Notes: generated from the sequence alone by a model not told the origin. 64,000 nucleotides of DNA from Dyadobacter subterraneus (GCF_015221875.1 NZ_JACYGY010000001.1:1116001-1180000); one strand, 5' to 3'. Numbered from the stretch's first letter, positions 43,099 to 52,251 are shown. Program-made: numbers and translations.

Positions 43099-45231
43099 TT
43101 GAAACAAGAAAATATAAAAATTGCCCTCGTAGGAAACCCGAATGCGGGAAAATCAACATTATTTAATGCGCTTACAGGCTTACGGCAAAAAACGGGAAAT
43201 TTTCCTGGTGTAACCGTTGAGAAGAAATCAGGTACCTTTCGTTTATCGGGATCTAATGGGCAACAGGAATTGGATGTTACTGTTGTAGACTTACCAGGTA
43301 CTTACAGCGTTTATCCAAAATCGGCAGATGAAGGCGTAGTGATGGATATTCTTGCAAATCCCAAACATCCTGATTATCCTGCGGCTGTTGTTGTGGTCGC
43401 TGACGCGTCAAATCTTCAAAGAAATCTTCTTCTTTTTACCGAAATAAATGATCTTGGCATACCAACAGTGCTGGCTTTAAATATGCTGGATGTGGCCGCG
43501 AGCATGGGGCTGACAGTCAATGCCGTTCGGCTTGCGATGCAGCTAAAAGTACCAGTGGTCAAAATAAATGCAAGAACAGGAGAGGGAATTCCAAATTTGC
43601 AACAAGCGGTTCGTCAGGTTATTGAAAGAACTGAAAAACCTGAACTGAAATATTTTTACGAGCCGAAAGGAAATGAGCCGGCGCTGATTGAAGAAGTGAG
43701 AGAATTACATCAGCTTGATAATGACTATGTTGCCCTGCAATATGTTTGTCAGCATGATAACTTTTCATTTCTTGCCCAGCCCGTACGTGCAAAGCTGGAT
43801 GCACTTATTGAAAAATACGAATTTGATGAAATGGGCTTTCTGGCAGATGAAACCATTGCCAGATATGAAACGATCAAGCCTATTGTTGATAAATCTGTCA
43901 AGTCAGAAGGGGTAACGGAACAGCCGCTTTGGACAAGAAATCTGGATAAAATCCTTCTTCATCCGGTTTTAGGTTATGTCACATTTGCAGTAATTCTAAT
44001 GGTGATTTTTCAGGCCATCTTTGCCTGGGCATCTTATCCGATGGATTGGCTTGATGAAAATACGGCTCTGCTAATTGCCTGGACAAAAGAAATTCTTCCA
44101 AAAGGTGTTTTGAATGATTTGCTGACAGATGGAATCATGGCCGGAATCGGAGGTGTAATTATCTTTATTCCGCAAATTGCCATTCTTTTTGGACTCGTTT
44201 CTGTTTTGGAAGAATCGGGATATATGGCCCGGGTGATGGTGATTATGGATAAAATCATGCGCCGTTTTGGATTGAATGGGAGAAGTGTAGTTCCGCTGAT
44301 CTCCGGTGTAGCTTGCGCAGTTCCCGCCATTATGACAACGAGAAGTATCAGCAGTCGCCACGAGCGACTTTTGACTATTCTGGTAACGCCGATTATGAGC
44401 TGCTCGGCCAGACTTCCCATTTATAGTATTCTAATTGCGCTTATCATTCCGTCAACCAAAGTTCTGGGCATTTTTAATATGCAGGGACTGGTTTTGTTTG
44501 GATTATACTTTTTAGGTTTAGTAGGAGCGCTGGCTTCGGCCTGGTTGATGTCTTTATTTATTAAAAGAACAGAACCGGGATATTTCATGCTTGAAATGCC
44601 AACTTTTAAAATGCCACGTTGGGGTCATGTTGGTTTTATGATGTACGACAGCGTGAAATCTTTTGTGCTGGAAGCCGGTAAGGTTATTCTTGCGATTTCC
44701 ATTATTCTCTGGGTTTTGTCATCATACGGTCCGGGTGATCATATGGAAGTGGCTGAACAAAAAGTGGTAAGTGCAATGCCAAATGCACCTGAGCAGGAGG
44801 TAGCTGCCGCTGTTGCATCGGCTCGTTTGGAAAGTTCTTACGCGGGGAATTTTGGAAGATTTATTGAACCGGCTATCCGACCATTAGGCTACGACTGGAA
44901 AATAGGAATTGCACTTTTAGCATCTTTTGCTGCAAGAGAAGTTTTTGTTGGAACCATGGCTACGATTTATAGTATCAGCGGAGATTCAGAAGATGTATTG
45001 ACGGTTAAAGAAAGACTTGTTCAGGAGAAAAATGATCAGGGTGGGCCGATGTATACGTCTGCCGTCTGCTACTCGCTTCTTATATTTTATGTTTTCGCGA
45101 TGATGTGTATGAGTACGATTGCTGTTGTATATCGTGAAACACATGGTTGGAAATGGCCGCTTATTCAATTGGGATATCTGATGGCGCTGGCTTATGTTTC
45201 AGCTTTTGTGGTTTATCAGATTATGAGTTAG
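43099..45231 (+). CDS. feoB: Ferrous iron transporter B
   Basis: 710 residues. N-terminal G-domain: G1 GNPNAGKST (12-20), G2 near the TxxVE of NFPGVTVEKKSG, G3 VVDLPGTYS, G4 ALNMLD. Then a helical spacer and the polytopic Gate/Nucleoside-recognition domains (GYMARVMVIMDKIMRRFGLN, GVACAVPAIMTTRSI, LASFAAREVFVGTMATIYS). The start is TTG at 43099: the G1 box follows within 12 codons and no in-frame ATG or GTG occurs before it. It imports Fe(II) across the inner membrane. A two-palindrome hairpin region follows. Confidence 0.96.
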   Translation: MKQENIKIALVGNPNAGKSTLFNALTGLRQKTGNFPGVTVEKKSGTFRLSGSNGQQELDVTVVDLPGTYSVYPKSADEGVVMDILANPKHPDYPAAVVVVADASNLQRNLLLFTEINDLGIPTVLALNMLDVAASMGLTVNAVRLAMQLKVPVVKINARTGEGIPNLQQAVRQVIERTEKPELKYFYEPKGNEPALIEEVRELHQLDNDYVALQYVCQHDNFSFLAQPVRAKLDALIEKYEFDEMGFLADETIARYETIKPIVDKSVKSEGVTEQPLWTRNLDKILLHPVLGYVTFAVILMVIFQAIFAWASYPMDWLDENTALLIAWTKEILPKGVLNDLLTDGIMAGIGGVIIFIPQIAILFGLVSVLEESGYMARVMVIMDKIMRRFGLNGRSVVPLISGVACAVPAIMTTRSISSRHERLLTILVTPIMSCSARLPIYSILIALIIPSTKVLGIFNMQGLVLFGLYFLGLVGALASAWLMSLFIKRTEPGYFMLEMPTFKMPRWGHVGFMMYDSVKSFVLEAGKVILAISIILWVLSSYGPGDHMEVAEQKVVSAMPNAPEQEVAAAVASARLESSYAGNFGRFIEPAIRPLGYDWKIGIALLASFAAREVFVGTMATIYSISGDSEDVLTVKERLVQEKNDQGGPMYTSAVCYSLLIFYVFAMMCMSTIAVVYRETHGWKWPLIQLGYLMALAYVSAFVVYQIMS

Positions 45232-45267
45232 GTGGTTTTTCTATTTAGATAATAGAGCATTTTGCTA

Positions 45268-45343
45268 CCCGTGGGATGGCGGAAAAAGCCATCCCACGGG
45301 AGGCTCGAACCCGTCCAACGGCTTTTTCTGCCGTCGGACGGGT
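45268..45343. repeat. Inverted pair of palindromes after feoB (BIME-like)
   Basis: The first palindrome pairs CCCGTGGGATGGC with GCCATCCCACGGG (45268-45300, perfect 13-bp stem). The second pairs ACCCGTCCAACGGC with GCCGTCGGACGGGT (45309-45343, one mismatch). The complement of the second follows the same plan as the first (ACCCGT, 5 bases, GGC, loop with AAAAA, GCC, 5 bases, ACGGG), so they are diverged inverted copies. It may also stop transcription from feoB and from nnr, though no T-run follows. Confidence 0.85.
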
Positions 45344-45410
45344 ATTAAAACTGTCCATTATTAATCAACTGATTTTTGAATAAATCTGAAAGACTTTTCA
45401 AGTTACAAAC

Positions 45411-46892
45411 TTACCAGCCCAGATTCTCAATAATATCCGAAGCGATCATCGCAGTTTTTGTCTTTTTCTCAGCTGCCTTATCTCCCGCCAATCCGTGTTG
45501 GTAAACGCCAAAAATAGCGGCATTTTCTGGTGTATATTTTTGGGCTAATAATGACGTCAGAATCCCGGTTAAAACATCACCGCTTCCACCCGTTGCCATT
45601 CCTGCATTTCCTGTTGAATTGAAATGAACATCTCCATTTGTCAAAATAACTGCTGTATATGCACCTTTCAGACAAATTATTACATTATACTTTTCAGCAA
45701 AATTTCTGGCCAGTTCAAGTCTGTCAAATTCGTTGACAGATTCACCAGCCAGGCGCTGGAATTCTTTGGGATGCGGAGATAGAATTGTTTTTGCTGGAAG
45801 TTTATCCAGTAAGTCAGGATGTTTGGAAAGAATATTTAATGCATCTGCATCAATGATCAAAGGAACTTTTATTTGTTCCAAAAGCTGATCCAATGCTCTT
45901 ACTGTCAAAGGTTCCTGACCAATTCCTGGTCCGATTCCGATCGCTGAAAACGATTCCAAATCAGGAAAGGAAGTAATGTTATTTCGGTTTGAGTCAACAG
46001 AGATCATGGCTTCTGGTAGTGATATCTGCATAATTTCATAACCACATTCGGGGACATGCACCGTTAATAACCCTGCACCCGAATGCGCGCAAGCACGGGA
46101 AGAAAGCACGGCAGCACCTATTTTACCATAACTTCCTGCCAAAATAAAAGCATGTCCGAATGTTCCTTTATGGGAAAATTTTTCTCTGGATTTCACCAGT
46201 TTGTCGCCGGCTGATTGATCGGTGAAATAATAAGGTGTGGCGGAATCTTCTATGAATTTTTTATCCAATCCAATATCCACAACATGCCAGTCGCCGGTAA
46301 ATACGGCATTTTGTGGCATCATAAATGCCAGTTTAGGAAGTTGAAAAGTTACGGTATGATCCGGCTTAATAATGGTATCGGATTTTTCATTCGATTTATC
46401 TACATATAATCCGCTCGCAATATCAACGGAAATGATAGTTCCGGGTGCTTCATTGATTTTTTTTATTATTTCTTCCAATAGCCCACTGACCGGGCGCGAT
46501 AATCCTGAACCTAAAAGAGCGTCAATAATGATATGGTCGTCCACAAAATCAGGCATCGCATTCGGTTCGAAGATTGATTTTATCTGAATGAGGGTTTCAA
46601 CTTTTTCGAGATTTTGCTGGAAATCCTTGGAGGCATCTTTACTATATTCAATAATAAAAACCCGGACATGGTATCCTTTACCAGTCAGAATACGCGAAAT
46701 AGCCAATCCATCTCCGCCATTATTTCCTTTGCCGCAAAAAACTGAAATTGATTTTTTTGTATCAAACCGTTCTTCATACCATTTGACAAAAGCCAGGGAA
46801 GCTCTTTCCATTAAATTATAGGAAGAAATGGGTTCATTTTGTATCGTCGCAGCATCCATTTCCCGGATCTGGTTCACATTTAATATTTTCAT
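45411..46892 (-). CDS. nnr: Bifunctional NAD(P)H-hydrate epimerase / dehydratase
   Basis: About 493 residues from Met at 46892 (MKILNVNQIREMDAATIQNE); Met at 46898 is the alternative. Residues about 1-210 are the NnrE epimerase (VFCGKGNNGGDGLAISRIL, IIDALLGSGLSRPVSG, VDIASGLYVD). Residues about 220-490 are the NnrD dehydratase (RCAHSGAGLLTVHVPE region, AIGIGPGIGQEPLT, PLIIDADALNILSKH, ILSPHPKEFQRL, GNAGMATGGSGDVLTGILTS). It repairs hydrated NADH and NADPH. Cytoplasmic. It faces feoB convergently across the palindrome pair. Confidence 0.95.
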   Translation of the reverse strand: MKILNVNQIREMDAATIQNEPISSYNLMERASLAFVKWYEERFDTKKSISVFCGKGNNGGDGLAISRILTGKGYHVRVFIIEYSKDASKDFQQNLEKVETLIQIKSIFEPNAMPDFVDDHIIIDALLGSGLSRPVSGLLEEIIKKINEAPGTIISVDIASGLYVDKSNEKSDTIIKPDHTVTFQLPKLAFMMPQNAVFTGDWHVVDIGLDKKFIEDSATPYYFTDQSAGDKLVKSREKFSHKGTFGHAFILAGSYGKIGAAVLSSRACAHSGAGLLTVHVPECGYEIMQISLPEAMISVDSNRNNITSFPDLESFSAIGIGPGIGQEPLTVRALDQLLEQIKVPLIIDADALNILSKHPDLLDKLPAKTILSPHPKEFQRLAGESVNEFDRLELARNFAEKYNVIICLKGAYTAVILTNGDVHFNSTGNAGMATGGSGDVLTGILTSLLAQKYTPENAAIFGVYQHGLAGDKAAEKKTKTAMIASDIIENLGW

Positions 46893-47139
46893 AATCAATA
46901 AAGGAAATTCAATTAAACTGTCAAAAACGTTGGGATGTCTGAAAATTCACTGTTTACTAATATTATTCCAGTAAAATTATGTTCGTTTTACTAGATAAAA
47001 TTAGGCTAACTCTTTCAGATATTAAGAATTAATCTTAGCTTTGCACTCGTTTTCGCAAAAGCTGTTTTGAATGAAGGGGCGTCACCTCATCCGCTGGAAG
47101 TAGCTGAAATTATTTTAATCAAATATATAACGCATCGTC

Positions 47140-47505
47140 ATGAGCGAACTTATTAAACTCGTAGAAGCTACGATTGAAAATCGTACATCCGAGTATCCTG
47201 TTTTCAAAGCAGGCGACACGATCAACGTACACGTAAAGATCAGAGAAGGTAACAAAGAACGTATCCAGCAGTTTCAGGGTACAGTTATGCAACGCCGTAA
47301 CCTGAGCTCAAGCGGTGAAACTTTCACTGTACGTAAAATATCTAACGGAATTGCCGTAGAACGCGTTTTCCCAATTCTTTCACCATCTATCGCGAAAATC
47401 GAATTGATTCGTCGTGGTAAGGTGCGTCGCGCTCGTTTGTTCTTCTTACGTGGCCGTCAGGGTAAAGCCGCTCGTATTAAGGAGCTAAAAGTAGCGAAGG
47501 CATAA
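47140..47505 (+). CDS. rplS: 50S ribosomal protein L19
   Basis: 121 residues, normal length. [59 protein letters not shown] and [20 protein letters not shown] are all textbook L19. It is in a stand-alone unit with a 241-base upstream spacer and a terminator downstream. The leader at about 47040-47139 (GCTGTTTTGAATGAAGGGGC...) could hold a ribosomal leader structure; I do not claim it. Confidence 0.98.
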   Translation: MSELIKLVEATIENRTSEYPVFKAGDTINVHVKIREGNKERIQQFQGTVMQRRNLSSSGETFTVRKISNGIAVERVFPILSPSIAKIELIRRGKVRRARLFFLRGRQGKAARIKELKVAKA

Positions 47506-47527
47506 GATATTTCTTCGGACGAAATTA

Positions 47528-47564
47528 AAAACCCTGCAAGAGAATCTTTTCTTTGCAGGGTTTT
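47528..47564 (+). terminator. Terminator after rplS
   Basis: AAAACCCTGCAA and TTGCAGGGTTTT are exact complements around a short AT-rich loop, followed by GTTGTTTT. Confidence 0.88.
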
Positions 47565-47632
47565 GTTGTTTTAGTTGAAAGTTGAGAATCAACTTCACTT
47601 TGTTGTAAATTTAGAATAACCATAAAACGATT

Positions 47633-47656
47633 GCCGAAAGCCGATCGCTGACAGCC
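47633..47656 (+). repeat. Heptamer array directly upstream of dapF
   Basis: Units GCCGAAA, GCCGATC, GCTGACA, GCC in 7-base register. It ends three bases before the dapF start codon at 47660, so it occupies the place of a ribosome binding site. It follows the same orientation rule (GCCGA reading toward the gene) as the arrays before the patatin and ccmB genes. Confidence 0.88.
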
Positions 47657-47659
47657 AAT

Positions 47660-48439
47660 ATGGAACTTCCTTTTTTTAAATACCAAGGTACTGGAAATGA
47701 TTTTGTGATGATTGATAATCGCACTGGATTTTTTCCTTCTTCACAGGAATTGATTGAAAAACTTTGTCATCGTCGTTTCGGAATAGGATCGGACGGACTT
47801 ATTCTTTTAGAAAATGCGGAAGGATATGATTTTCGTATGGTTTATTTCAATGCGGATGGTCGTGAAGGTAGTATGTGCGGAAATGGCGGCCGTTGTGTGG
47901 TGCGCTTTGCGCATGATCTTGGTCTTTTTGATAAGGAAACTACCTTTATTGCTGTTGACGGTTTGCATGAAGGTGTTGCTACGGAAGAAATTATCCGTTT
48001 GAAAATGGGACCCGTTAATGGCGTTGAAAGACATGACGCATATGATTTCCTGAATACAGGTTCACCGCATTATGTGACTTATGTTGATAATATTGACGAA
48101 GCAGAAGTTGTTGAGATAGGAAAAGATGTTCGCTATGGTCCGAAATTTGGCCCCTTAGGCGGAACAAATGTTAATTTCGTTCAGCTGCTTGGTGAAAATC
48201 ATTTAAGTGTGAGAACGTACGAACGTGGTGTTGAAGATGAAACTTACTCATGCGGAACGGGTGTAACAGCTTGTGTTTTATCCGCGCATATACGTGAAGG
48301 ATGGAACGGGCCTGTTACCGTGGAAACGTTGGGCGGTACCTTACAGGTTGATTATTTTGAAAAAGACGAAGCCAAATTCGATGATATTTATTTAATCGGA
48401 CCGGCAGTGCGTGTTTTTGAAGGAAGTGTAAATATTTAG
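47660..48439 (+). CDS. dapF: Diaminopimelate epimerase
   Basis: 259 residues. The two catalytic cysteines are C73 in GSMCGNGGRC and C198 in TYSCGTGVTAC, each inside its conserved loop. FFKYQGTGNDFVMIDNR is the family N-terminus. It converts LL- to meso-diaminopimelate for lysine and peptidoglycan synthesis. Cytoplasmic. The ATG at 47660 is preceded directly by the heptamer array instead of a normal leader. Its stop codon abuts the palindromic element at 48448-48661. Confidence 0.97.
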   Translation: MELPFFKYQGTGNDFVMIDNRTGFFPSSQELIEKLCHRRFGIGSDGLILLENAEGYDFRMVYFNADGREGSMCGNGGRCVVRFAHDLGLFDKETTFIAVDGLHEGVATEEIIRLKMGPVNGVERHDAYDFLNTGSPHYVTYVDNIDEAEVVEIGKDVRYGPKFGPLGGTNVNFVQLLGENHLSVRTYERGVEDETYSCGTGVTACVLSAHIREGWNGPVTVETLGGTLQVDYFEKDEAKFDDIYLIGPAVRVFEGSVNI

Positions 48440-48447
48440 TAACGCTG

Positions 48448-48661
48448 GCACCGATTTGCAATCGGTGCTTTCATGGTCCCGCGTTTGTAACGCGAGACCA
48501 AATTATATGCGATACAAACACGAAGAATATTAATACGGTCTCAATATCAAAATGACCCCATTTTAAATTATACGAATTTAGGATATTTTTGCTGCCTTGC
48601 AGATTTTTTGTCTCGCGTTGCAAACGCGAAACAATAAAAGCCCCGATTGCAAATCGGGGCT
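48448..48661. repeat. Mirror-symmetric four-palindrome element in the dapF/rhodanese spacer
   Basis: Four palindromes in order: GCACCGATTTGCAATCGGTG plus C (48448-48468); CCGCGTTTGTAACGCGAG inside 48476-48498; CTCGCGTTGCAAACGCGA inside 48610-48632; GCCCCGATTGCAAATCGGGG inside 48639-48661. The third is the inverted form of the second and the fourth of the first, so the whole 214-base block is a mirror of two halves around a 111-base core. It fills the spacer completely: the first arm lies 8 bases after the dapF stop codon and the last arm 3 bases from the rhodanese stop codon. No RAYT-type transposase is in the window. Confidence 0.9.
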
Positions 48662-48664
48662 AGC

Positions 48665-48970
48665 TTATTCCGCTTCCAGAATTCCTCCATGCAAATGGAA
48701 AATCTTTTTGTCATTCCATTCTGGAACACGACAAAAATCCAGTGCAGCAACTTTACTTCTTACCCCATTTGTGCATAACACAATGATGTATTGAAAATCC
48801 GACAGCAAATTTCTTTGCTGTCGGATTTCGGCTAAGGGAATATTAATTCCACCTTCATTAAATTCTTCAAATTCCCAGGTTTCACGAACATCAACTACAA
48901 CACAATCAGGTTGTTTTCGAAGTTCATTCATTTCTGAAAGGCTGATATCGGTATATGTATTTTTGTACAT
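48665..48970 (-). CDS. Rhodanese-like domain protein
   Basis: 101 residues from Met at 48970 (MYKNTYTDISLSEMNEL); the longer frame from 48982 is also possible. VVVDVRETWEFEEFNEGGIN is the domain entry, and the active-site loop is CTNGVRSK (Cys in IIVLCTNGVRS), six residues like sulfurtransferase-type loops. Single domain and no signal, so cytoplasmic. Probable role in sulfur transfer or as a phosphatase-like binding module. The helicase gene precedes it on the same strand with only 18 bases between, so both may be one transcript. Confidence 0.9.
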   Translation of the reverse strand: MYKNTYTDISLSEMNELRKQPDCVVVDVRETWEFEEFNEGGINIPLAEIRQQRNLLSDFQYIIVLCTNGVRSKVAALDFCRVPEWNDKKIFHLHGGILEAE

Positions 48971-48988
48971 AAGACAATCCAACGATAA

Positions 48989-50131
48989 TTATCTTCCGTT
49001 GGAATAAGGATGATCCTTAACAACCGGAATATTTTTATTGATCAGTTTGTGAATATCTTTCAAATATGTTTTTTCATCCAGATCGCAGAAAGAAAATGCC
49101 GTTCCTTTTGCACCAGCACGGCCTGTACGGCCAATTCTGTGTACATAAGTTTCAGGAATGTTCGGGATTTCGTAGTTGATCACGTGTGTTAGATCATCTA
49201 CATCAATTCCACGGGCCGCAATATCAGTTGCTACCAAAACACGTGTCGCCTGACTTTTGAAATTCTTCAAAGCATTCTGACGGGCATTTTGTGATTTGTT
49301 TCCGTGAATAGCTTCAGATGTCACACCCGCTTTGCGCAATACCTTCACAACTTTATCGGCACCATGTTTTGTTCTCGTAAAAACAAGCGCAGTTGCAATC
49401 GTATCATCATTCAGGATATGTAAAAGCAGATTATTTTTATCTGATTTATCAACAAAATAAACAGATTGCTTAATCGTATCGGCTGTTGAAGAAACCGGAG
49501 TAACTTCCACTTTTGCAGGATTTGAAAGAATCGTGTCTGCCAAAGTCATAATAACCGGAGGCATCGTAGCCGAGAAAAATAACGACTGGCGTTTTGCAGG
49601 TAAAAGACGTAAAATCTTTTTCACATCATGCACAAAACCCATATCAAGCATACGGTCCGCTTCATCCAAAACAAATATTTCCAGTTGTTTTAAATGTACA
49701 AACCCCTGATTGATAAGATCCAGTAAACGTCCTGGCGTAGCAATTAGTACATCAACACCTCTTCTTAGCGCATCAGTCTGCGGTTTTTGGCCAACGCCAC
49801 CAAAAATAACGGTATGCGTAATATTTGTAAAACGGCCATACGCTGAGAAACTTTCGCCAATCTGGATCGCAAGTTCACGTGTTGGCGTAAGAATAAGCGC
49901 CCGGATCGGCCCTTTTTCGTTTTTACTTTTTGCTTTTTCTTCTAATATCTGAAGCATTGGAATCGCAAAAGCTGCGGTTTTTCCTGTGCCTGTCTGTGCG
50001 CAACCCAGTAAATCTCTATGTTGTAAAATAAGAGGTATCGCTTTTGCCTGAATTGGCGTGGGAGTTGTGTATCCTTCTTCTGTCAGAGCCTTCGTAATCG
50101 GCTCAATGAGGTTTAATTCTTGAAATGTCAT
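48989..50131 (-). CDS. DEAD-box RNA helicase (RhlE-like)
   Basis: 380 residues with all core motifs: Q motif [11 protein letters not shown], motif I AQTGTGKT, Ia PTRELA, II DEAD ([12 protein letters not shown]), III SAT, IV-like [40 protein letters not shown]. The chain ends soon after ([11 protein letters not shown]), without the basic tail of many RhlE proteins. Cytoplasmic, ATP-dependent, in rRNA or mRNA remodelling. Bacteroidota carry several RhlE paralogues; this one cannot be placed further. Confidence 0.95.
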   Translation of the reverse strand: MTFQELNLIEPITKALTEEGYTTPTPIQAKAIPLILQHRDLLGCAQTGTGKTAAFAIPMLQILEEKAKSKNEKGPIRALILTPTRELAIQIGESFSAYGRFTNITHTVIFGGVGQKPQTDALRRGVDVLIATPGRLLDLINQGFVHLKQLEIFVLDEADRMLDMGFVHDVKKILRLLPAKRQSLFFSATMPPVIMTLADTILSNPAKVEVTPVSSTADTIKQSVYFVDKSDKNNLLLHILNDDTIATALVFTRTKHGADKVVKVLRKAGVTSEAIHGNKSQNARQNALKNFKSQATRVLVATDIAARGIDVDDLTHVINYEIPNIPETYVHRIGRTGRAGAKGTAFSFCDLDEKTYLKDIHKLINKNIPVVKDHPYSNGR

Positions 50132-50313
50132 TTGGTTGTTTTAAGCTGCCCATGTGTATAGGTTTAAGTATAAACAGAGCCGGAATTGTATTGAAACCTT
50201 TTTAGGTTCAGTTGATAACAGCAATCACTTTTTTATCGTTCATTACGTTTTGCTTTCGATGTAACCGTTTTATGATTACTTTGCATTTATATTAGCCATT
50301 TAAAAATAAGATC

Positions 50314-51138
50314 ATGAAAACAACCATTTTAATGCTGCTATTTTTGGCGGGATTTGCTTTTTCTTTACAAGCTCAGGATAAACTGATTAAGAAAAACGGA
50401 ATCATTATTGAAGGTAAGGTAACAGAAGTGGGCGTGAGAGAAGTCCGATACCAAATTAATCCTGAACCTAACAGCGCCAAATTTGTAATTCGTAAAGCTG
50501 AGCTCAGCCACATCGTCTTTGGCAATGGTGAAACTTTTGTAATAAGTGGCCGTCCCGTTGCAAAAGATCCCTCAGTGCGGCAAAGAGTTGATAACACGGA
50601 ATATGGTAGAAATATTTTAACAATTTCCCCTTTTAAAGCATTGGATTCCGGGCCCGGACTGGGATTTAGTTACGAACGAATAGTTGGTGAAGGCCAGTAT
50701 GTCGGTATTATTCTCCCTGTTTCTTTTATTTTTCAGGACTACAATGTTTATGATCCAAACTTTGTGTCAAACAATAAATATTTTACTAACTTTTATATTT
50801 CGCCCGGGGTGAAAATTTATCCTTTTGGTCAGCGCAAAGTCACTTATGCTGTTGGACCCAATGTTATCGCAGGTTTTGTTAAAAATAGATATAGTGAGTA
50901 TGTTCCTAATGGCGGTGGCGGCTACTATTATACCCGCGAAAGTGATAGTTTCAGATTGGGTCTGGTGGTAAACAACTATTTAAATTTTCAAATTACGCCC
51001 AGGATTAATCTGGGTATAAATGGCGGGTTAGGCATGCGTTATCTCGACAGACAAAACTCATCTTCCGGATTTTTCTATTCTGATGGTAATTTGCAGGTAA
51101 TTGGTGAGTTTGCGTTCAACTTTGGTTTCAGATTTTAA
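50314..51138 (+). CDS. Hypothetical outer-membrane beta-barrel protein
   Basis: 274 residues. Signal peptide MKTTILMLLFLAGFAFSLQA. The segment after it (LIKKNGIIIEGKVTEVGVRE, YQINPEPNSAKFVIRKAELS) recurs in Bacteroidota outer-membrane proteins and looks like a small beta-domain of one repeat. From about residue 95 eight or so amphipathic strands with Tyr/Phe and Gly (GPGLGFSYERIVGEGQYVGI, YAVGPNVIAGFVKNRYSEYV, NLGINGGLGMRYLDR) end in EFAFNFGFRF, with terminal Phe, the sign of a barrel inserted by Bam. Its function is unknown. It stands alone, divergent from the helicase. Confidence 0.85.
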   Translation: MKTTILMLLFLAGFAFSLQAQDKLIKKNGIIIEGKVTEVGVREVRYQINPEPNSAKFVIRKAELSHIVFGNGETFVISGRPVAKDPSVRQRVDNTEYGRNILTISPFKALDSGPGLGFSYERIVGEGQYVGIILPVSFIFQDYNVYDPNFVSNNKYFTNFYISPGVKIYPFGQRKVTYAVGPNVIAGFVKNRYSEYVPNGGGGYYYTRESDSFRLGLVVNNYLNFQITPRINLGINGGLGMRYLDRQNSSSGFFYSDGNLQVIGEFAFNFGFRF

Positions 51139-51153
51139 TTAATATTCCGACCG

Positions 51154-51594
51154 TTATTTTTTCATCGTTCCAGGCGAATGCCAGCTGAAAACATGATAAG
51201 TTGCGGGACTATTTCCAACATTTTTGATGGAATGCATCTGGTTGGAAGCCTGAAAAACCACTGAACCCGGACCAACGCATTTCATGTTTCCATTTACCAA
51301 AGCTTCGAGCGTTCCTTCTTTGATGATGATAACTTCTTCTTCCGGGTGTTTGTGCGGAGGATGCGAAGATTCACCCGCGTTAAGCGTTGTTACATGACAT
51401 TCTAGTTCGTCAAGGGTAGCTGTTGAAGAGCGAAAAAATGTACGTACAGAACCGGTTTTGGTTTCTTTTGCGGGTATATCGTTCCAGTCAAAAATGGAAG
51501 AGTCAAGATTCTTGATTTTTGATCCGCCAATAACGAAAGACATAGTAAGTCCCATCGTCACGGCTGCTACGGTAATATCTCGTTTCGTAATCAT
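51154..51594 (-). CDS. Cupin domain protein
   Basis: 146 residues. Cupin motif 1 is HPPHKHPEEEVIIIKEGTLE (His, His, Glu), motif 2 GPGSVVFQASNQMHSIKNVG (His). The N-terminal 20 residues (MITKRDITVAAVTMGLTMSF) are hydrophobic and may be a signal or anchor peptide, so it is probably exported. The metal-binding set is complete, so the protein could be an enzyme or a sensor. It is tail to tail with the barrel gene, 15 bases apart. Confidence 0.88.
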   Translation of the reverse strand: MITKRDITVAAVTMGLTMSFVIGGSKIKNLDSSIFDWNDIPAKETKTGSVRTFFRSSTATLDELECHVTTLNAGESSHPPHKHPEEEVIIIKEGTLEALVNGNMKCVGPGSVVFQASNQMHSIKNVGNSPATYHVFSWHSPGTMKK

Positions 51595-51705
51595 AAATTG
51601 TATTTAATTTGGTTGCAGGTGAAGAAGGAGCTTTTGAATAAATTATACTTTTCTATTGTATTATTGAATGTAAATGGGATCGTGATATAATCCGAAATAA
51701 CATTA

Positions 51706-52251
51706 ATGAAAACTTATATAGCGATTTTAAGAGGAATAAATGTCACGGGACAGAAAATAATAAAAATGGCGGATCTCAAAAAAATGTTTGAAGAACTGCC
51801 ATTTGAAAATGTCCGCACCTATATCCAAAGTGGAAATATTGTTTTTAATGCAGAACCGAAAAGTGATCAGGATCTTGAAAAAACAATTCATGACAAAATT
51901 CAAAAAACCTTTTCTTTCTCAGTTCCTGTAATTGTTTTGGATGAGAAAGAGCTGAAAAAAGTCCAGCAGCATAATCCATTTTTAACCGGGCGAAATGAAG
52001 ATTTGACGAAACTGCATGTAACGTTTCTAAATGCAATTCCGGAGAATAATCTTGTTGATAAATTAAGAGAAACCGCAAAATTTCTACCGGATGAATGGAT
52101 TCTGGATGGAAAAACAGTTTATCTTTTTTGCCCAAACGGTTATGGTAAGACAAAACTGAACAATAATTTCTTTGAAAATAAATTAAAGGTTACTGCTACA
52201 ACGAGGAATTGGAAAACGGTTAATGAGTTGGTTTCGATGACTTTTATGTAA
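51706..52251 (+). CDS. DUF1697 domain protein
   Basis: 181 residues. MKTYIAILRGINVTGQKIIK, MADLKKMFEELPFENVRTYI and QSGNIVFNAE are the DUF1697 entry; LHVTFLNAIPE and FCPNGYGKTKLNNNFFENKL complete it. Cytoplasmic single-domain protein of unknown function, widely scattered in bacteria. Start ATG at 51706; the divergent cupin lies 111 bases upstream. The frame ends cleanly. Confidence 0.93.
   Translation: MKTYIAILRGINVTGQKIIKMADLKKMFEELPFENVRTYIQSGNIVFNAEPKSDQDLEKTIHDKIQKTFSFSVPVIVLDEKELKKVQQHNPFLTGRNEDLTKLHVTFLNAIPENNLVDKLRETAKFLPDEWILDGKTVYLFCPNGYGKTKLNNNFFENKLKVTATTRNWKTVNELVSMTFM

Noticed and set aside
43619..44420. Complement ORFs inside feoB
   Set aside because: Shadow frames of a highly conserved transporter gene.
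47020..47139. Autoregulatory leader RNA of rplS
   Set aside because: A leader is plausible by position, but I could not pair a convincing conserved structure by eye.
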